The position numbers were made by a program, and so were the translations under genes. Positions 53,791-63,906 of a stretch of 64,000 nucleotides of DNA are shown piece after piece. The notes beneath the pieces are model-generated. The model was not told the DNA's origin. It worked only from the letters and a program-made list of their open reading frames with translations, and did no database searches. This DNA is from Trema orientale. Its lineage: Eukaryota; Streptophyta; Magnoliopsida; Rosales; Cannabaceae. How positions within the stretch are numbered: position 1 is the first letter of the stretch; each line of letters opens with the position of its first letter. Location: assembly GCA_002914845.1 (NCBI GenBank), contig JXTC01000202.1, positions 325,604 through 389,603 of the forward strand, in the 5' to 3' direction.

Positions 53791-53992
53791 GAATAATGCT
53801 TTAGGTACCAATTTTTGTACCAAAATTTTAATACCAACACATGTGGTATGTGATTTGTCACCACTTAATTGGTGATAATATTTATTTAATTTGTGGTAAA
53901 TATTAATACACTAATTAGATGATGACAACTTACATGCTATATGTGTTGGTACAAAAAATTTAGTACAAAAGTCGGGACATGTAGTGTTATCC
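53791..53992. mobile_element. MITE, 202 bp
   Basis: Imperfect inverted ends (GAATAATGCTTTAGGTACC at the left; GGATAACACTACATGTCCC as reverse complement of the right), with inner arms sharing TACCAACACATGTGGTAT / TACCAACACATATAGCAT. TAAATAAA flanks it on both sides (53783-53790 and 53994-54001), an 8-bp or imperfect 9-bp target duplication. No coding capacity. Confidence 0.75.
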
Positions 53993-54233
53993 ATAAATAA
54001 ATGCTTTCTGCTTTGTATACAAGTAGAGGCTTAATGCCTTAACCAAAAGAAAACAGACACGAAATTTTTGAAATAATGGAATTCATTTGTTTGCTTTGAG
54101 AAAATTTTTAATTAAATTTACGAATTGAAGTCACATTTATAATATATAATGGGAATAAAAATAAGGATAGTATTTGATTTTTTTTATCCATTTATATGTT
54201 TAATCACACATTTAAGAAATAAATTTTTAGAAG

Positions 54234-54388
54234 AGTAATGCTAAATTTTTAATACCAACACATGTGGCATATGTGTTGTTACTATTTAATTGAGAAATGT
54301 GACTAATCTATTTGTGGTAAATTCTAATATAAATAGTGACAATTCACTTGTTATATGTCTTGATACAAAATTTTTTATAAATTATATC
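54234..54388. mobile_element. Second, decayed copy of the 53.8-kb MITE
   Basis: Shares the left-arm text AATACCAACACATGTGGCAT and the right-arm ATATGTCTTGATACAAAATT with the element at 53791-53992, but the outer ends are eroded and no clean duplication is visible. Confidence 0.6.
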
Positions 54389-54390
54389 CT

Positions 54391-54900
54391 TTTGGAAAAT
54401 CTTTCGCAAATTATTATAATTTAGAACAGATAATAAATTTTTGATCCCTTCTCATTTATTTCCAAAATCTAATATATTATCTTTATTTTTATTATAGATT
54501 AGTAAACGTGTCCAAAAATTGAGAAAATACTAAAATGCACACTAATATACTTGTGGTCTACATGTAAATTTAGTAGTTGATCTCGCACATAATGAGTATC
54601 AAATCCGCATAATTTGTAAACTTACTAGTCATATGTGTTGGTACAAATATTTTGATAAAATAGTTAAGATATCTAGTATTATTTTTTTGGAAAATCTTTG
54701 GCAAGTTAATATAATTTAGAATAGAAAACTCTCTTCTCATTTATTTCCAGAATCCATCACATTACCTTTCTTTTTATTATATATTAGTAAACGTGTCCAA
54801 AAATGGAGAAAATGCTAAAGTACACACTAACATGCTTGTGGTCTACATGTAAATTTAGTTTAGTAGTTAATCTCACACATAATAAGCACCAATTCCTCCC
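54391..54900. repeat. ~220-bp direct repeat pair
   Basis: Two diverged copies, about 54391-54615 and 54684-54895, share in the same order TTTGGAAAATCTTT, then CTTCTCATTTATTTCC, then AGTAAACGTGTCCAAAAA, then TTGTGGTCTACATGTAAATT. The segment between and within them (54528-54680) also resembles the local MITE arms, so this is probably a duplication inside a MITE cluster. Confidence 0.7.
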
Positions 54901-55130
54901 AACATTGTTCATATCACGACAATTTTATCTTTTGGAATAACCGTCACATCTTTTCTCGGGGCACTCCATATCCGAATCTAATGTTATTCTCCTCTTTTGT
55001 GTCTCCCTTTTATGATTTCAATGTGGAAATGCAGGTTAAAGAGTCAGAGACAATTCTTCTCGAGGCACCAAAATGCTCCTATTAATCAATAATCGACCCT
55101 TTCATTGCAATTCCTGAATTATTCAAGGGC

Positions 55131-55293
55131 GCGTCTACAGTAGGGGCGCTTCTATGTAGGGCCCTGTCTATTCACCGTTGGATAGAAATCTCTATATAAA
55201 TAGATTCTCCACAGATTCCCGTTATTCCCCATAAATTCCCATCCAACGATAATTAAGACATGACCCTACGTAGGGACGCCCCTACCGTAGCCA
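55131..55293. mobile_element. GC-rich MITE, ~163 bp
   Basis: Inverted ends: GTCTACAGTAGGGGCG plus CTATGTAGGG at the left, and (reverse complement) GGCTACGGTAGGGGCG plus CTACGTAGGG at the right. A shared CGTTGGAT block lies further in. The element is noticeably richer in GC than its surroundings. The target duplication is unclear. Confidence 0.75.
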
Positions 55294-55295
55294 TT

Positions 55296-55430
55296 CCCAT
55301 TATTTAAAGCCCAACAATAACGATTAATGATATGACGATTAATGATATAGGCATGGTATATTGGTATGCCCATTATTTAAAGCCCAACAATAACGATTAA
55401 TGATATGGGCATGGTATATTGGTATGATTG
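55296..55430. repeat. 73-bp tandem duplication
   Basis: CCCATTATTTAAAGCCCAAC and the following sequence start at 55296 and again at 55369. Within the first copy ACGATTAATGATAT is itself duplicated (around 55318-55348). It abuts the MITE above. Confidence 0.85.
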
Positions 55431-55739
55431 GTTGGGACGAAAATCAGAAGGAAAACTATATGAGAATTAGTGGATAATTAATTTATAAGACGTGTGTTTC
55501 TTTATGTGCGAATTGTCCCCCTATTTTTTTTTAAGGAAATAACAAATGTGCTATTAATAAAAGTGAAACATACACAATAATATACCAAATTGGAGAAAGA
55601 GCTAAGAAGTAAAATGGGCTAAAGATAAGATGTAACCATTTGAGTCACTTTATATATATTTCCCAATTTTGGAAAGATTATGAAGCGAAAAATAATAGAA
55701 TGTGGATTTTTTAAAATCATCTAGTAATATAAATTTATT

Positions 55740-55850
55740 TCTTTTTTTTTTTTGACTTGGGGGAGCACTGATTCGAACCCTGCGACCACAGCTAGTCAAA
55801 TTCATAAAAGGCTGATTATGGAAAAAAGAGTAACTAAGGGCCATAAGGCA
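55740..55850 (-). mobile_element. Possible truncated SINE
   Basis: On the minus strand GGTTCGAATCAGTGC (a good Pol III box B match, 55766-55780) is followed by an A-run (plus-strand T-run at 55742-55753), as in the end of a tRNA-derived SINE head and tail. Box A and most of the body were not recognised, so this is a weak call. Confidence 0.35.
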
Positions 55851-55895
55851 ATACCTCAAAAAAAATAAAAATAAAAAAGAAGGGCCATAAGGCAA
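55837..55895 (+). mobile_element. Ultra-short A-rich insertion with 15-bp duplication
   Basis: AGGGCCATAAGGCAA occurs at 55837-55851 and again, identical, at 55881-55895. Between them are only 29 bases, TACCTC followed by A-rich sequence. This has the form of a severely 5'-truncated retroposon tail with its target-site duplication. Confidence 0.6.
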
Positions 55896-55986
55896 ATAAC
55901 TCAATTCTGTTTATTTTCTCACGTGCTACCAAAAATAATGCATCCATTTTTATATTTAAAAAAGGGAAAACATTCAAGTTCAAATA

Positions 55987-56935
55987 GAACATCTCCAATG
56001 GGAGTGCTAAAACTCATTCCAATACTAAATTTTAGCATTCCATCAAAATAGGTGTCTTCAATGGTATGTCAAATACAACATATTTTTTAGTACCTACTTT
56101 CTTGTATTATATATAATACAATGTATAACACATGCTAAAATTTACAATATTGTCATTATTAATATGTATTTAAGTTTGCAATTTTATCATTAGTATATTT
56201 TAGATTTTATAATATTGTCATTATAGCATTTATTGATTTTATAATGTGGTCACTATTTACAATGTGGCCAATTTAATTTTAGTATATATGAATTTTACAA
56301 TATTATTATTGTATTAAATTGAAAATTTGTATAAACTTTACAATGTGACTAATTTAATACATGTATACTCTTTTCTTATTTATTTTTTTCATTAAATTTT
56401 ACTCATAATATTACTCTTCCTAAATTCTATAAATTAGAGCTCCCACCACTTCTTTTTCTACTTGCATTTCCACAAATCAAAAATAAAAAATGGATGAATC
56501 ATGAGTTAGGAGGAAAGCATAGATATAATAGTCAAGATCAATTTGCAAAGCATTGTTGAGCATTAGTCAATATCCAATAATCGGTCACTTGAAGTCCCCT
56601 TCTAAGATCACACTTAACAAACTACTCATTTTTTTTTAGTGATTGTATTGTCTATTTTGCTCATTAAATTAAAAATAAAATAAAATAATATGAGTTATTG
56701 TATTGTTAGAAAAAGTAAGTCGAGCTTTTATCATTAGTAATTAGATGGTATAATAATAAGAATTAATAGTAGAAAAAAGAAGAATTGTAAATAAAAATAG
56801 TATTCATATACAAAATAACATTTTTTTAACATATACCAATTGGAGCAAATTTTAAAAAGTGTGTACTAAATTTAGCTAGTCATTTTAAATATAATATTGG
56901 CACACTATTTTTTAGCATTTTAATTGGAGATGGTC
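55987..56935. mobile_element. Non-autonomous DNA transposon, ~950 bp
   Basis: Inverted ends: GAACATCTCCAATGGGAG...GCTAAAA at the left and, reverse complemented, GACCATCTCCAATTAAAATG at the right. The GAxCATCTCCAA terminus is common in plant Harbinger-type elements. Flanking triplets are ATA and TTA, an imperfect 3-bp duplication. The interior is AT-rich. A short stretch at about 56490-56610 looks as if it was once coding but is full of stops. Confidence 0.65.
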
Positions 56936-57491
56936 TTAAGATATGGCTAAGACCATATCAAATGCATATGCCTATGCCAATGTTAGTTCTAAATTTGATA
57001 CAAAAAGTAGGAAAATGTTAGATTTGACACATTATTTGAATTTTTACTTCATTACAAGATGTTATTTCATCTTTTTACTTTTTATTATTTAATAATCAAT
57101 AAATTAAAAAGAGTGTTGGTTATTCAACAGTAATATTTGATTGAGCATTTATAAAGACTGAATTTTAATAATTTAAAATTCTAATTAAAATAATATCATA
57201 ATAATAAAATATCTAAGTTTGCCATCTACTATACTTGGTGCCAAACCAAAAAAAGGGATTGAATTGGATAATTATTTTTGTACTTAAAGCTCGTAAAATT
57301 CTCTTTTTGTCCTGTCTTTTGACGGAAAGTAGCATGACATTTCATTCGCTCTAAAAATTAACGAAAGAAAAAATGAAATATAATAAAAGCTAACCCTTCC
57401 TTTCTTCTTTCCTTGTAAAACCAAATGAGAATAAGACCAACCAACTATAACTTCACCATCTGATCATATTAAATAACTTTGATAAAAATTG

Positions 57492-57843
57492 GGGATAATC
57501 TCATTTTTATGCCTTGTATTTTGACACTTTATTCAGTTTGTACTTTATGTTTTGATTATTATCAATATTGACTCTAAGATTTAATATTTGTTATAAATTT
57601 TATACCTTGACACTAATCTAGAGCAGTTAATTTAACAAGATGATTTAATAAACTTAATATCGGATCAGTTTTTATATGATTTATTTTAATTCTTTAAAGG
57701 ACATATTGGTAAATTAATTGTTCTAAATTTGAGTCATGATAAAAATTTGTAGCATATTCAAATCTAAAAGTTACTATTGATAATAACTAAAGTATATTTT
57801 GACCAAAGTATCATAATACAATGTATAAAAGTGATATTATCCC
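57492..57843. mobile_element. Mutator-type MITE, 352 bp
   Basis: Arms of about 100 bp are imperfect inverted copies. Both start GGGATAATNTCA...TTTTTATRC and share TTATTATCAATA further in. Flanks TAAAAATTG (57483-57491) and TAAAAAGTA (57844-57852) match 7 of 9. The arms resemble those of the element at 58417-59770, so the two are likely one family. Confidence 0.75.
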
Positions 57844-58416
57844 TAAAAAGTACTATTTTTTAGTTTATGGATAAATGATAAGAGTGTTCCTAGGCCAGCT
57901 TGGGAGTTCTTCTGGTATTTTCTGAACCACCAATACTACATTAGTATATTTTTTAGGATCTTTGTCAAATGGGCTTCAAAATATAATTTGTATTTCGTCT
58001 TTTATGTTAAAAAATAAACGAGTTTCAAAATATAATTTGACGCTAGGTTTTAGAAGTTTAGTCTTTTGGGTTAAAACTTAAACGAGCTTCGAAATATAAT
58101 TTGGCATTAGGTTTTAGAAGTTTCGTCTTTTGGGTTAAAACTTAAACGAGTTTTGAGTATTGAGATTTTGTTTATATTATCATTATATATTTACAAGAAA
58201 AGTTGATTTGCCAATGCTATTTAGAAAAAAAAAATTAAATAAATTCATATAAAAATTTCATTAGGAGGATTGCGGATTTCTAGAATTGTTATTTTGGAAC
58301 CTAAAAGTAAGGCTGAAGACTTAGCAGAATGTGAAGTTAGGGAACCTACTAGCTTGTATATCCAAGGCAGAGGACCGGCTTATTCAAATAAACCGATTGG
58401 GAGGACATAAATTTAA

Positions 58417-59770
58417 GAGTTAATTACATTTTTATATCTTACATTTTAACTATTTGTTTAATATACATAGTATATTTTGATTATTATTAACATTGACATC
58501 TAAATTTAAAATTTGTAATAAATTTATACATCTATTTGTCAAACACCCATTTTGACAATTAGTTTTACGAAAATACCATTTTAAACTTCAAAGATATATA
58601 TTTTAATATTTAAGTTAAATTTAAAACTAATTAAAATTAGTAACTAAAAGAACAAACATTAAAAATTGATTTAAAATATATAAAATTATATGAATATTAA
58701 ATATTATTTGTTAGTATATTTATCATATTTAAATAAGTTTTAATTTTGAATTTCTTTTAAAATATATATGTTTAGATTTTAGCTCACAAAGACTAGCTTA
58801 GTGAGTAGGTGGCGTGGGCTCTGGGTATTAAGTTGAGAGTTCAATTACCAAGGTGCATGAGTTATTTTCTTTTCTTTATAATAAGTGAAGGTCATTAGTT
58901 AAGCCCCACTTTTTTAAAATATATTTATATTATATATATATTTAGACTTTAAAGGATATTTTGGTAAATATAATAATCAAAAGAGTAGCTATATTAACAC
59001 TCTATGCTGAAATAAAGACATCCCTTATTAAATATATTTTTGATAAAAAATATAGTTGGAAAAATAAATTACCATTATAGACAATTTAATGTCTACATCC
59101 CCCACCAAAATATTTTGAAGCAATGTTTTTACCAGAGTTCATTGTTATCTCACTTAAAATACATCATCTCAAATCCCAAAATAGCCAAATCCCAAAATAA
59201 CACTAACAACCTAAAGAGAAGCGAGGGAAGCATATATCAAATAAATTACAACTTATTTTAGAAGTGGCATCTGCATCACTGTAAATTGCTTTACATATTT
59301 GAAAAAAACTTAAAGCCAAGACATAAAAGAATCTGATAGATGTAAGAACTAATACTTGCTCTTGGCATTGATTTAAATTGAAAATATTGTGAAAATTGGA
59401 TTGGAAATATGTGTATATATCCATATATATGTAAACATATTTTGCTGGTATATCGATGATCATGAATAGTCGAATGACAAATTTGACGCAACTGAGGGGG
59501 TGTATAAGGGTTGTTTAGGAAATTTGAACAAATTTGGTAAGAAAAGTATATCTCAGAAGAAAAAAAAAATTAAGAAAAAACTGATTAGAGTGCCCTCATG
59601 CATTATTGGAGTGTAAACATAATCACCCTAGTCAAAATTGGTGTTTAGCCTTGAAAGAGTAAAATTTGTTACATGTTCTAAATTAGAAGATCAATATTCA
59701 TAATAACTAAAATATAAGGTATAAATTGAACAAACATTCAAAATGTAAAATATAAAAATATAATTAACCC
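58417..59770. mobile_element. Mutator-type non-autonomous element, 1.35 kb
   Basis: Left arm GAGTTAATTACATTTTTATA and right arm (reverse complement) GGGTTAATTATATTTTTATA extend as inverted repeats for about 110 bases. Flanks TAAATTTAA (58408-58416) and TAATTTTAA (59771-59779) match 8 of 9 bases. The interior holds a SINE (58783-58925) and AT-rich DNA, but no transposase. Confidence 0.75.
58783..58925 (+). mobile_element. tRNA-derived SINE-like insertion
   Basis: Box A-like TAGCTTAGTGAG at 58794-58805 and box B-like GAGTTCAATTACC at 58837-58849 are 31 bases apart, a normal tRNA-head spacing. An unrelated tail of about 75 bases follows and ends in a T/A-rich run. It lies inside the Mutator-type element. 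Flanking similarity (TTTAGATTTTA / TTTAGACTTTA) may be its target duplication. Confidence 0.6.
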
Positions 59771-59970
59771 TAATTTTAAAAACTCAATCCAAGTCAATGC
59801 GTATAGGCACAAGCCTACCTGTCCAACCTATTCACTCGAACAAGCTAGTTCCTTTGGATATTATGAAGAATATTTATATACATATATAAAACATACATAA
59901 AAAGTTTTTTTTTGAATAATACATAAATAGTTATTAGTTTACAACGATTGTACTAAACATTTCATTCCAG

Positions 59971-60364
59971 AACAAGAGGTGGAAAACTGGAAATGAAAGA
60001 ACTCTACTTTGTAAACTAGAGGAGGGTACGGAGGAGAATGATAAAGGGAGCGAGGAGGATAAAGCGTCTCCAAGTTCAGATAAAAGATCCTGACCTTGCG
60101 AAGAAACATGTATCAAATGCTTCGAAACTCTCAAAGTTTTCGAAAAGCATTAGCATTGGTGGGAAAAGCTGGCGACATGAGGGTGCCAATGCCATGCAAA
60201 AGTCTGGCTATTTGGTTGGTACATCGTCTCAGAACAAGAGTGTAAATGAGCAGCTTCCTGCAAGTAGTAGTAGTTTTGTGAAGCTAGCAGATTTGAATGA
60301 AAAAGATTGGACGCAGTTTCTTGAGACCTTTCAGGGACTGCTAGCCCCGGCCTTTGCTAATTGA
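59971..60364 (+). pseudogene. Unrecognised coding fragment (last exon or gene relic)
   Basis: A polypyrimidine-CCAG acceptor ends at 59970. After it, one frame reads an acidic stretch (KLEEGTEENDKGSEEDKASP) until a TGA near 60090. From about 60065 the next frame continues as a Lys/Ser-rich segment (KDPDLAKKHVSNASKLSKF, ~60080) and ends in KDWTQFLETFQGLLAPAFAN before TGA at 60362-60364. The codon-like composition and exact handover suggest a single former exon with a one-base frameshift near 60065-60090. Otherwise an ATG-started ORF 60038-60364 (108 codons) is possible. I do not recognise the family. It sits between a MITE and a copia element with no other exons nearby. Confidence 0.5.
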
Positions 60365-60403
60365 AAAACGGGGAGTTTTGGTCAGTACTGGTGCGCATTT
60401 GAA

Positions 60404-60563
60404 GAGAATAATTTTTTTTTTTATATTATTGACACTGAAAGAGATACAATTTATAGGTCTAAAACAAATCTCCTAATTAATAACAAAATATCTCCTAATT
60501 AATTACAAATATATATTTGTAATATTTTGTAATTAATTCTAATTGATACAAAATAATTCAACA
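60404..60563 (-). repeat. 3' LTR of the copia element (approximate)
   Basis: Begins (minus strand) with TGTTGAATT directly after the purine tract. It is AT-rich, with two AATTAGGAGATNTTG-like repeats. Its outer end is not sharply defined because the partner LTR is outside the window; about 160 bp is inferred. Confidence 0.5.
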
Positions 60564-60570
60564 CTTCCCC

Positions 60571-61569
60571 TCAAGTTGGTGCGTAGATATCTATCATGCC
60601 CAACTTGTCAACAAATTTTGAAAGTGTGCGATTTGAGACTGCTTTGGTGAGAATATCTGCCAATTGTTCTTCTGATCGAATTTCTGGTAATTCTAGGCTT
60701 CTTTCCTCCAATTTCTCTTTGATAAAAAAACGATCAATCTCGATATGCTTTGTTCGATCATGATGAACTGGATTATGGGCCATATCACGAGCAGACTTGT
60801 TATCACAGTATAATTGGATTGGTTTATTTGATAAATAACCCAAATCCTGAAAGAGAAGATTTAGCCACAATCCTTCACAAACTTCAAGTGCCATTCCCCT
60901 AAGTTCTGCTTCACCACTTGAGCGAGCAACGACACTTTGTTTCTTGCTTCTCCAAGTAACGAGATTGCCACCTACAAAGGAAAAATATCCTGAAGTTGAT
61001 CGCATGTCAGTTTTATCTCCAGCCCAGTCTGCATCAGTGTATACCTCAATGGTTTGTTCCTTTGTTTTCCTAGAGAAAAGAATTCCTTTTCCTAGAGCTG
61101 ATTTCAAGTATCTCAAAATTTGCATGACTGCATTCATATGCTGCTCACCTGGATTATGCATAAATTGGCTGACGATGCTCAAAGCATATGCAAAATCTGG
61201 TCTTGTGTGTGCTAAGTACATCAATCTGCCAATAAGTCTTTGGTATCTACCTTTGTCAGCTGGGACTTGATTAGCTTCAATACGTATTTTTAATCCTTCC
61301 TCAATTGGTGTATTTACTGGTTGACATGCTGACATCCCAGTTTCTTCCAAAAGATCCAAAGCATATTTCCTTTGAGATAAGAAGATTCCCTTACCAGATC
61401 GAGACACTTCTATCCCAAGAAAATATTTTAACGGGCCTAGGTCTTTCATTTTGAATTCTCTGGACAAGTACTCTTGTAAGGCCTTTCTTTGTTCTGGATC
61501 ATTTCCCGTGACAATCATATCATCTACATAAACAATAAGTGTGGTAACCTTTCCTTGTTGTTTCTTCAA
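60571..61569 (-). pseudogene. Copia reverse transcriptase end and RNase H
   Basis: One open stretch of 332 codons. It begins just before the RT catalytic box VYVDDMIVTG (~61520-61550) and continues with LGPLKYFLGIEV and IGRLMYLAHTRPD. The RNase H has the TDADWAG (~61020) and CDNKSA motifs. It ends beside the polypurine tract. The frame upstream is shifted, so this is the 3' piece of a broken polyprotein. Confidence 0.9.
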
Positions 61570-61679
61570 GTATGGTCAGAGTTGCTCTGTGTGTAAGCAA
61601 CTACTTTCATGGCACATGTAAATCTTCCAAATCACGCTCTTAGGGATTATTTTAACCCATACAGTGATTTTCGCAATTT

Positions 61680-62057
61680 TCATACCTGCTGCCCTTGTTT
61701 CTCTTCTATCTTGCAGCTTGGTGGCAGTTCCATGTAAACTTCTTCAGACAATTCTCCGTATAAAAATGTATTTTTCACATCAAATTGTTGTAATGGCCAA
61801 TCTAAGTTGGTAGCTAGAGACAACAAGACTCGCACTGTATTAATTTTGGCTACAGGTACAAAAGTCTCATTGTAATCAATCCCATATGTCTGAGTGTATT
61901 CTTTTGCCACTAGTCTAGCTTTGTATCGTTCGATTGTTCCATCGGCCTTGTATTTTACTGTGTAAATCCACCGGCATCCAACTGGTTTCTTTCCTGGCAA
62001 TCTGTCAACAAGCTTCCAAATTTCATTTTTTTGTAAGGATTTCATTTCCTCATTCAT
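61680..62057 (-). pseudogene. Copia reverse transcriptase, N-terminal part
   Basis: [31 protein letters not shown] and the [10 protein letters not shown] block (normally VKTAFLNGEL-like) mark the first half of a copia RT. It is separated from the catalytic half by stops between 61570 and 61680, and a TAA at about 62086 separates it from the linker upstream. Confidence 0.9.
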
Positions 62058-62087
62058 AGCTACCTTCCATTTTGGGTCAATTAGGGC

Positions 62088-62678
62088 TTACTGCACATTG
62101 TTAGGAATAGATACAGTAGATAATTGATTTACAAATGACATGTTTGATTCTGACAAACGATGGTTAGACACATAATTATTCATGGGATATCTAACTTTAC
62201 TAGATAGATCAGGCTCATATGTGGGTTTAGGTATACCTCTAGTGTGGCGATGTGGTAGTTGTTTTTTGGGGGGCTCAGAAATATCCTCAGCAAACGATTG
62301 GTTTGGTGTATCGTCGAGTAGTTCGAACTCTGGCAGATTTTGAGTTCTTTCTTCTGTCAACTGATTTGGTGTGTTGTCATCGGGTTTAATCTCAGGCACA
62401 GTTGGAGCTATCGCTTCTATCAATTGATGTTCATTTCCATTTTGATCCGAAGAAGTACCATTGTGATCCAATTTACCATCTTCATGTGCATTTTGTGCAT
62501 AACTGGAATCCAAGTTTTTATAACTTATTTCCAATTTTTCCATATTCTGCTCGTCATACTCAGGGAGATCATAATCTAAGCACTGAATTTCATTAATATA
62601 ATTCTCCCCCTGAAATTCAGGCATAGAGGAGAAATAGATGGTATCTTCATGGAAGACAACGTCCAAAGTGACAAACAT
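62088..62678 (-). pseudogene. Copia integrase-RT linker region
   Basis: An Asp/Glu/Pro-rich, low-complexity stretch begins near FVTLDVVFHEDTIYF and contains repeated PEFE/TPNQ-like segments. It matches the variable linker after the copia integrase. No catalytic motif is expected here. Confidence 0.7.
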
Positions 62679-62744
62679 ACGTTTGGTTGGAGGATGGTAG
62701 CACCGGTGCCCTTTTTGATGAGAAGCATACCCTACAAAGACACA

Positions 62745-63599
62745 TCACAATGCTCGAGGAGATAACTTATCACGTTGATGTTTATGGAGGTGTACAAATG
62801 CAACACATCCAAACACATGTGGTGGTAAGTTTGGGACGGTTAGGGCTAGCATTGCTTCTGTAAGTGTTTGAAAAGGTGTTTGAAACTTGATAGTGCTAGA
62901 AGACACTCGATTAATCAAATATGCTGCAGAGGCAAGTGCTTCTCCCCAGTATGTTAACGGCATATGAGCTTCAATCATTGAGGCACGAACAACTTCCAAT
63001 AAGTGGCGATTTTTCCGTTCAGCCACTCCATTTTGTTGTGGTGAATTAGAACACATAGTTTGATGTACGATTCCGTGTGCGGTCAAATATTATTGCAGGT
63101 CAGAACTTTGGTATTCGCCACCATTATCACTGCGAAGGACCCGAACCCGACTGTTATACTGAGTACGTATCAGGTTGTTGAATTTTTGAAATAATAGGTT
63201 GACATCCCCTTTAGATTTCATTAAACATACCTATGTCATTCTGGTACAATCATAAATAAACGTTACAAACCAACGTGATCCACTGAAAGTAGTGACTTTA
63301 GATGGACCCCAGACGTCAGTATGTAGGACCATAAAAGGTAGTGGACTTGGGTTTAATATTAATGGAAATGAAGTACGATAACTTTTAGCGAGTTCACAAA
63401 CATCACATCGAAAACTAGAAGTATCTAATTTGGCAAATAAATGAGGGAATAACCTTTTTAAGTACCCAAAAGAAGCATGCCCTAGACGTCGGTGATGTAA
63501 CCAAATTTCTGATCTCTTTTTCTCCCTCTCGGCATTATTTGCTGCCAATGCGTGATGCAGCTTCTGCAGACTATCTGGCACTAAGTCCAAATAATACAA
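62745..63599 (-). pseudogene. Copia integrase, broken by stops
   Basis: GAG-pre-integrase HHRRLGHASFGYLKRLFP (~63450-63510) and the zinc-binding CDVCELAKSYR (~63390) are followed by the core: LHTDVWGPS (~63310), LRSDNGGEY (~63110-63135) and SPQQNGVAERKNR (~63010-63050). Asp, Asp and Glu positions of the DDE core are all visible. In-frame stops lie at about 63231 and 63092. Confidence 0.85.
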
Positions 63600-63906
63600 T
63601 TTCCTCGTCTAACACCGTTACCAATCGTTTGCTTTGTTCGGATGTCCTTAAACACATAAAACTCAGGCCGAAATATGACAACACAAGATAAGGTTGTGGT
63701 TATTTGAGAAACAGACAAAAGGTTATAAGTAAGTGAGGGAACAACTAATACAGAGTCAAGGTTCAAAGAATCACTTAGTGATAAAGATCCTTCCCCAATG
63801 ACTGGGGTAGAGGTACCATTAGCAGTGGAAACAAATTTCTGTGAGGATATTCTAAGAGAAGAAAATTTTTTAGAATCAAACGTCATATGATTAGTAGCAC
63901 CAGAAT

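Larger units (their letters stand above)
60404..63906 (-). mobile_element. Ty1/copia LTR retrotransposon, degenerate and truncated
   Basis: Reading leftward: protease remnant (from 63906), GAG-pre-integrase (~63480-63540), integrase (to ~62745), linker, reverse transcriptase (from ~62057), RNase H (to 60571). A purine tract TTGAGGGGAAG (60564-60574) follows, then an LTR starting TGTTGAATT at 60563 and ending near 60404. Protease-INT-RT-RNH order identifies Ty1/copia. Breaks: stops at about 63231, 63092 and 62086, and further stops or frameshifts between 61570 and 61680. The 5' part is cut by a hAT-like end at 63907, so gag and the 5' LTR are not seen. Confidence 0.9.

Noticed and set aside
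60038..60364. Complete 108-residue gene starting at the ATG at 60038
   Set aside because: The upstream frame before the shift has equally protein-like content, the ATG has no promoter context, and a frame-shifted exon explains both frames. Kept only as a pseudogene/fragment call.
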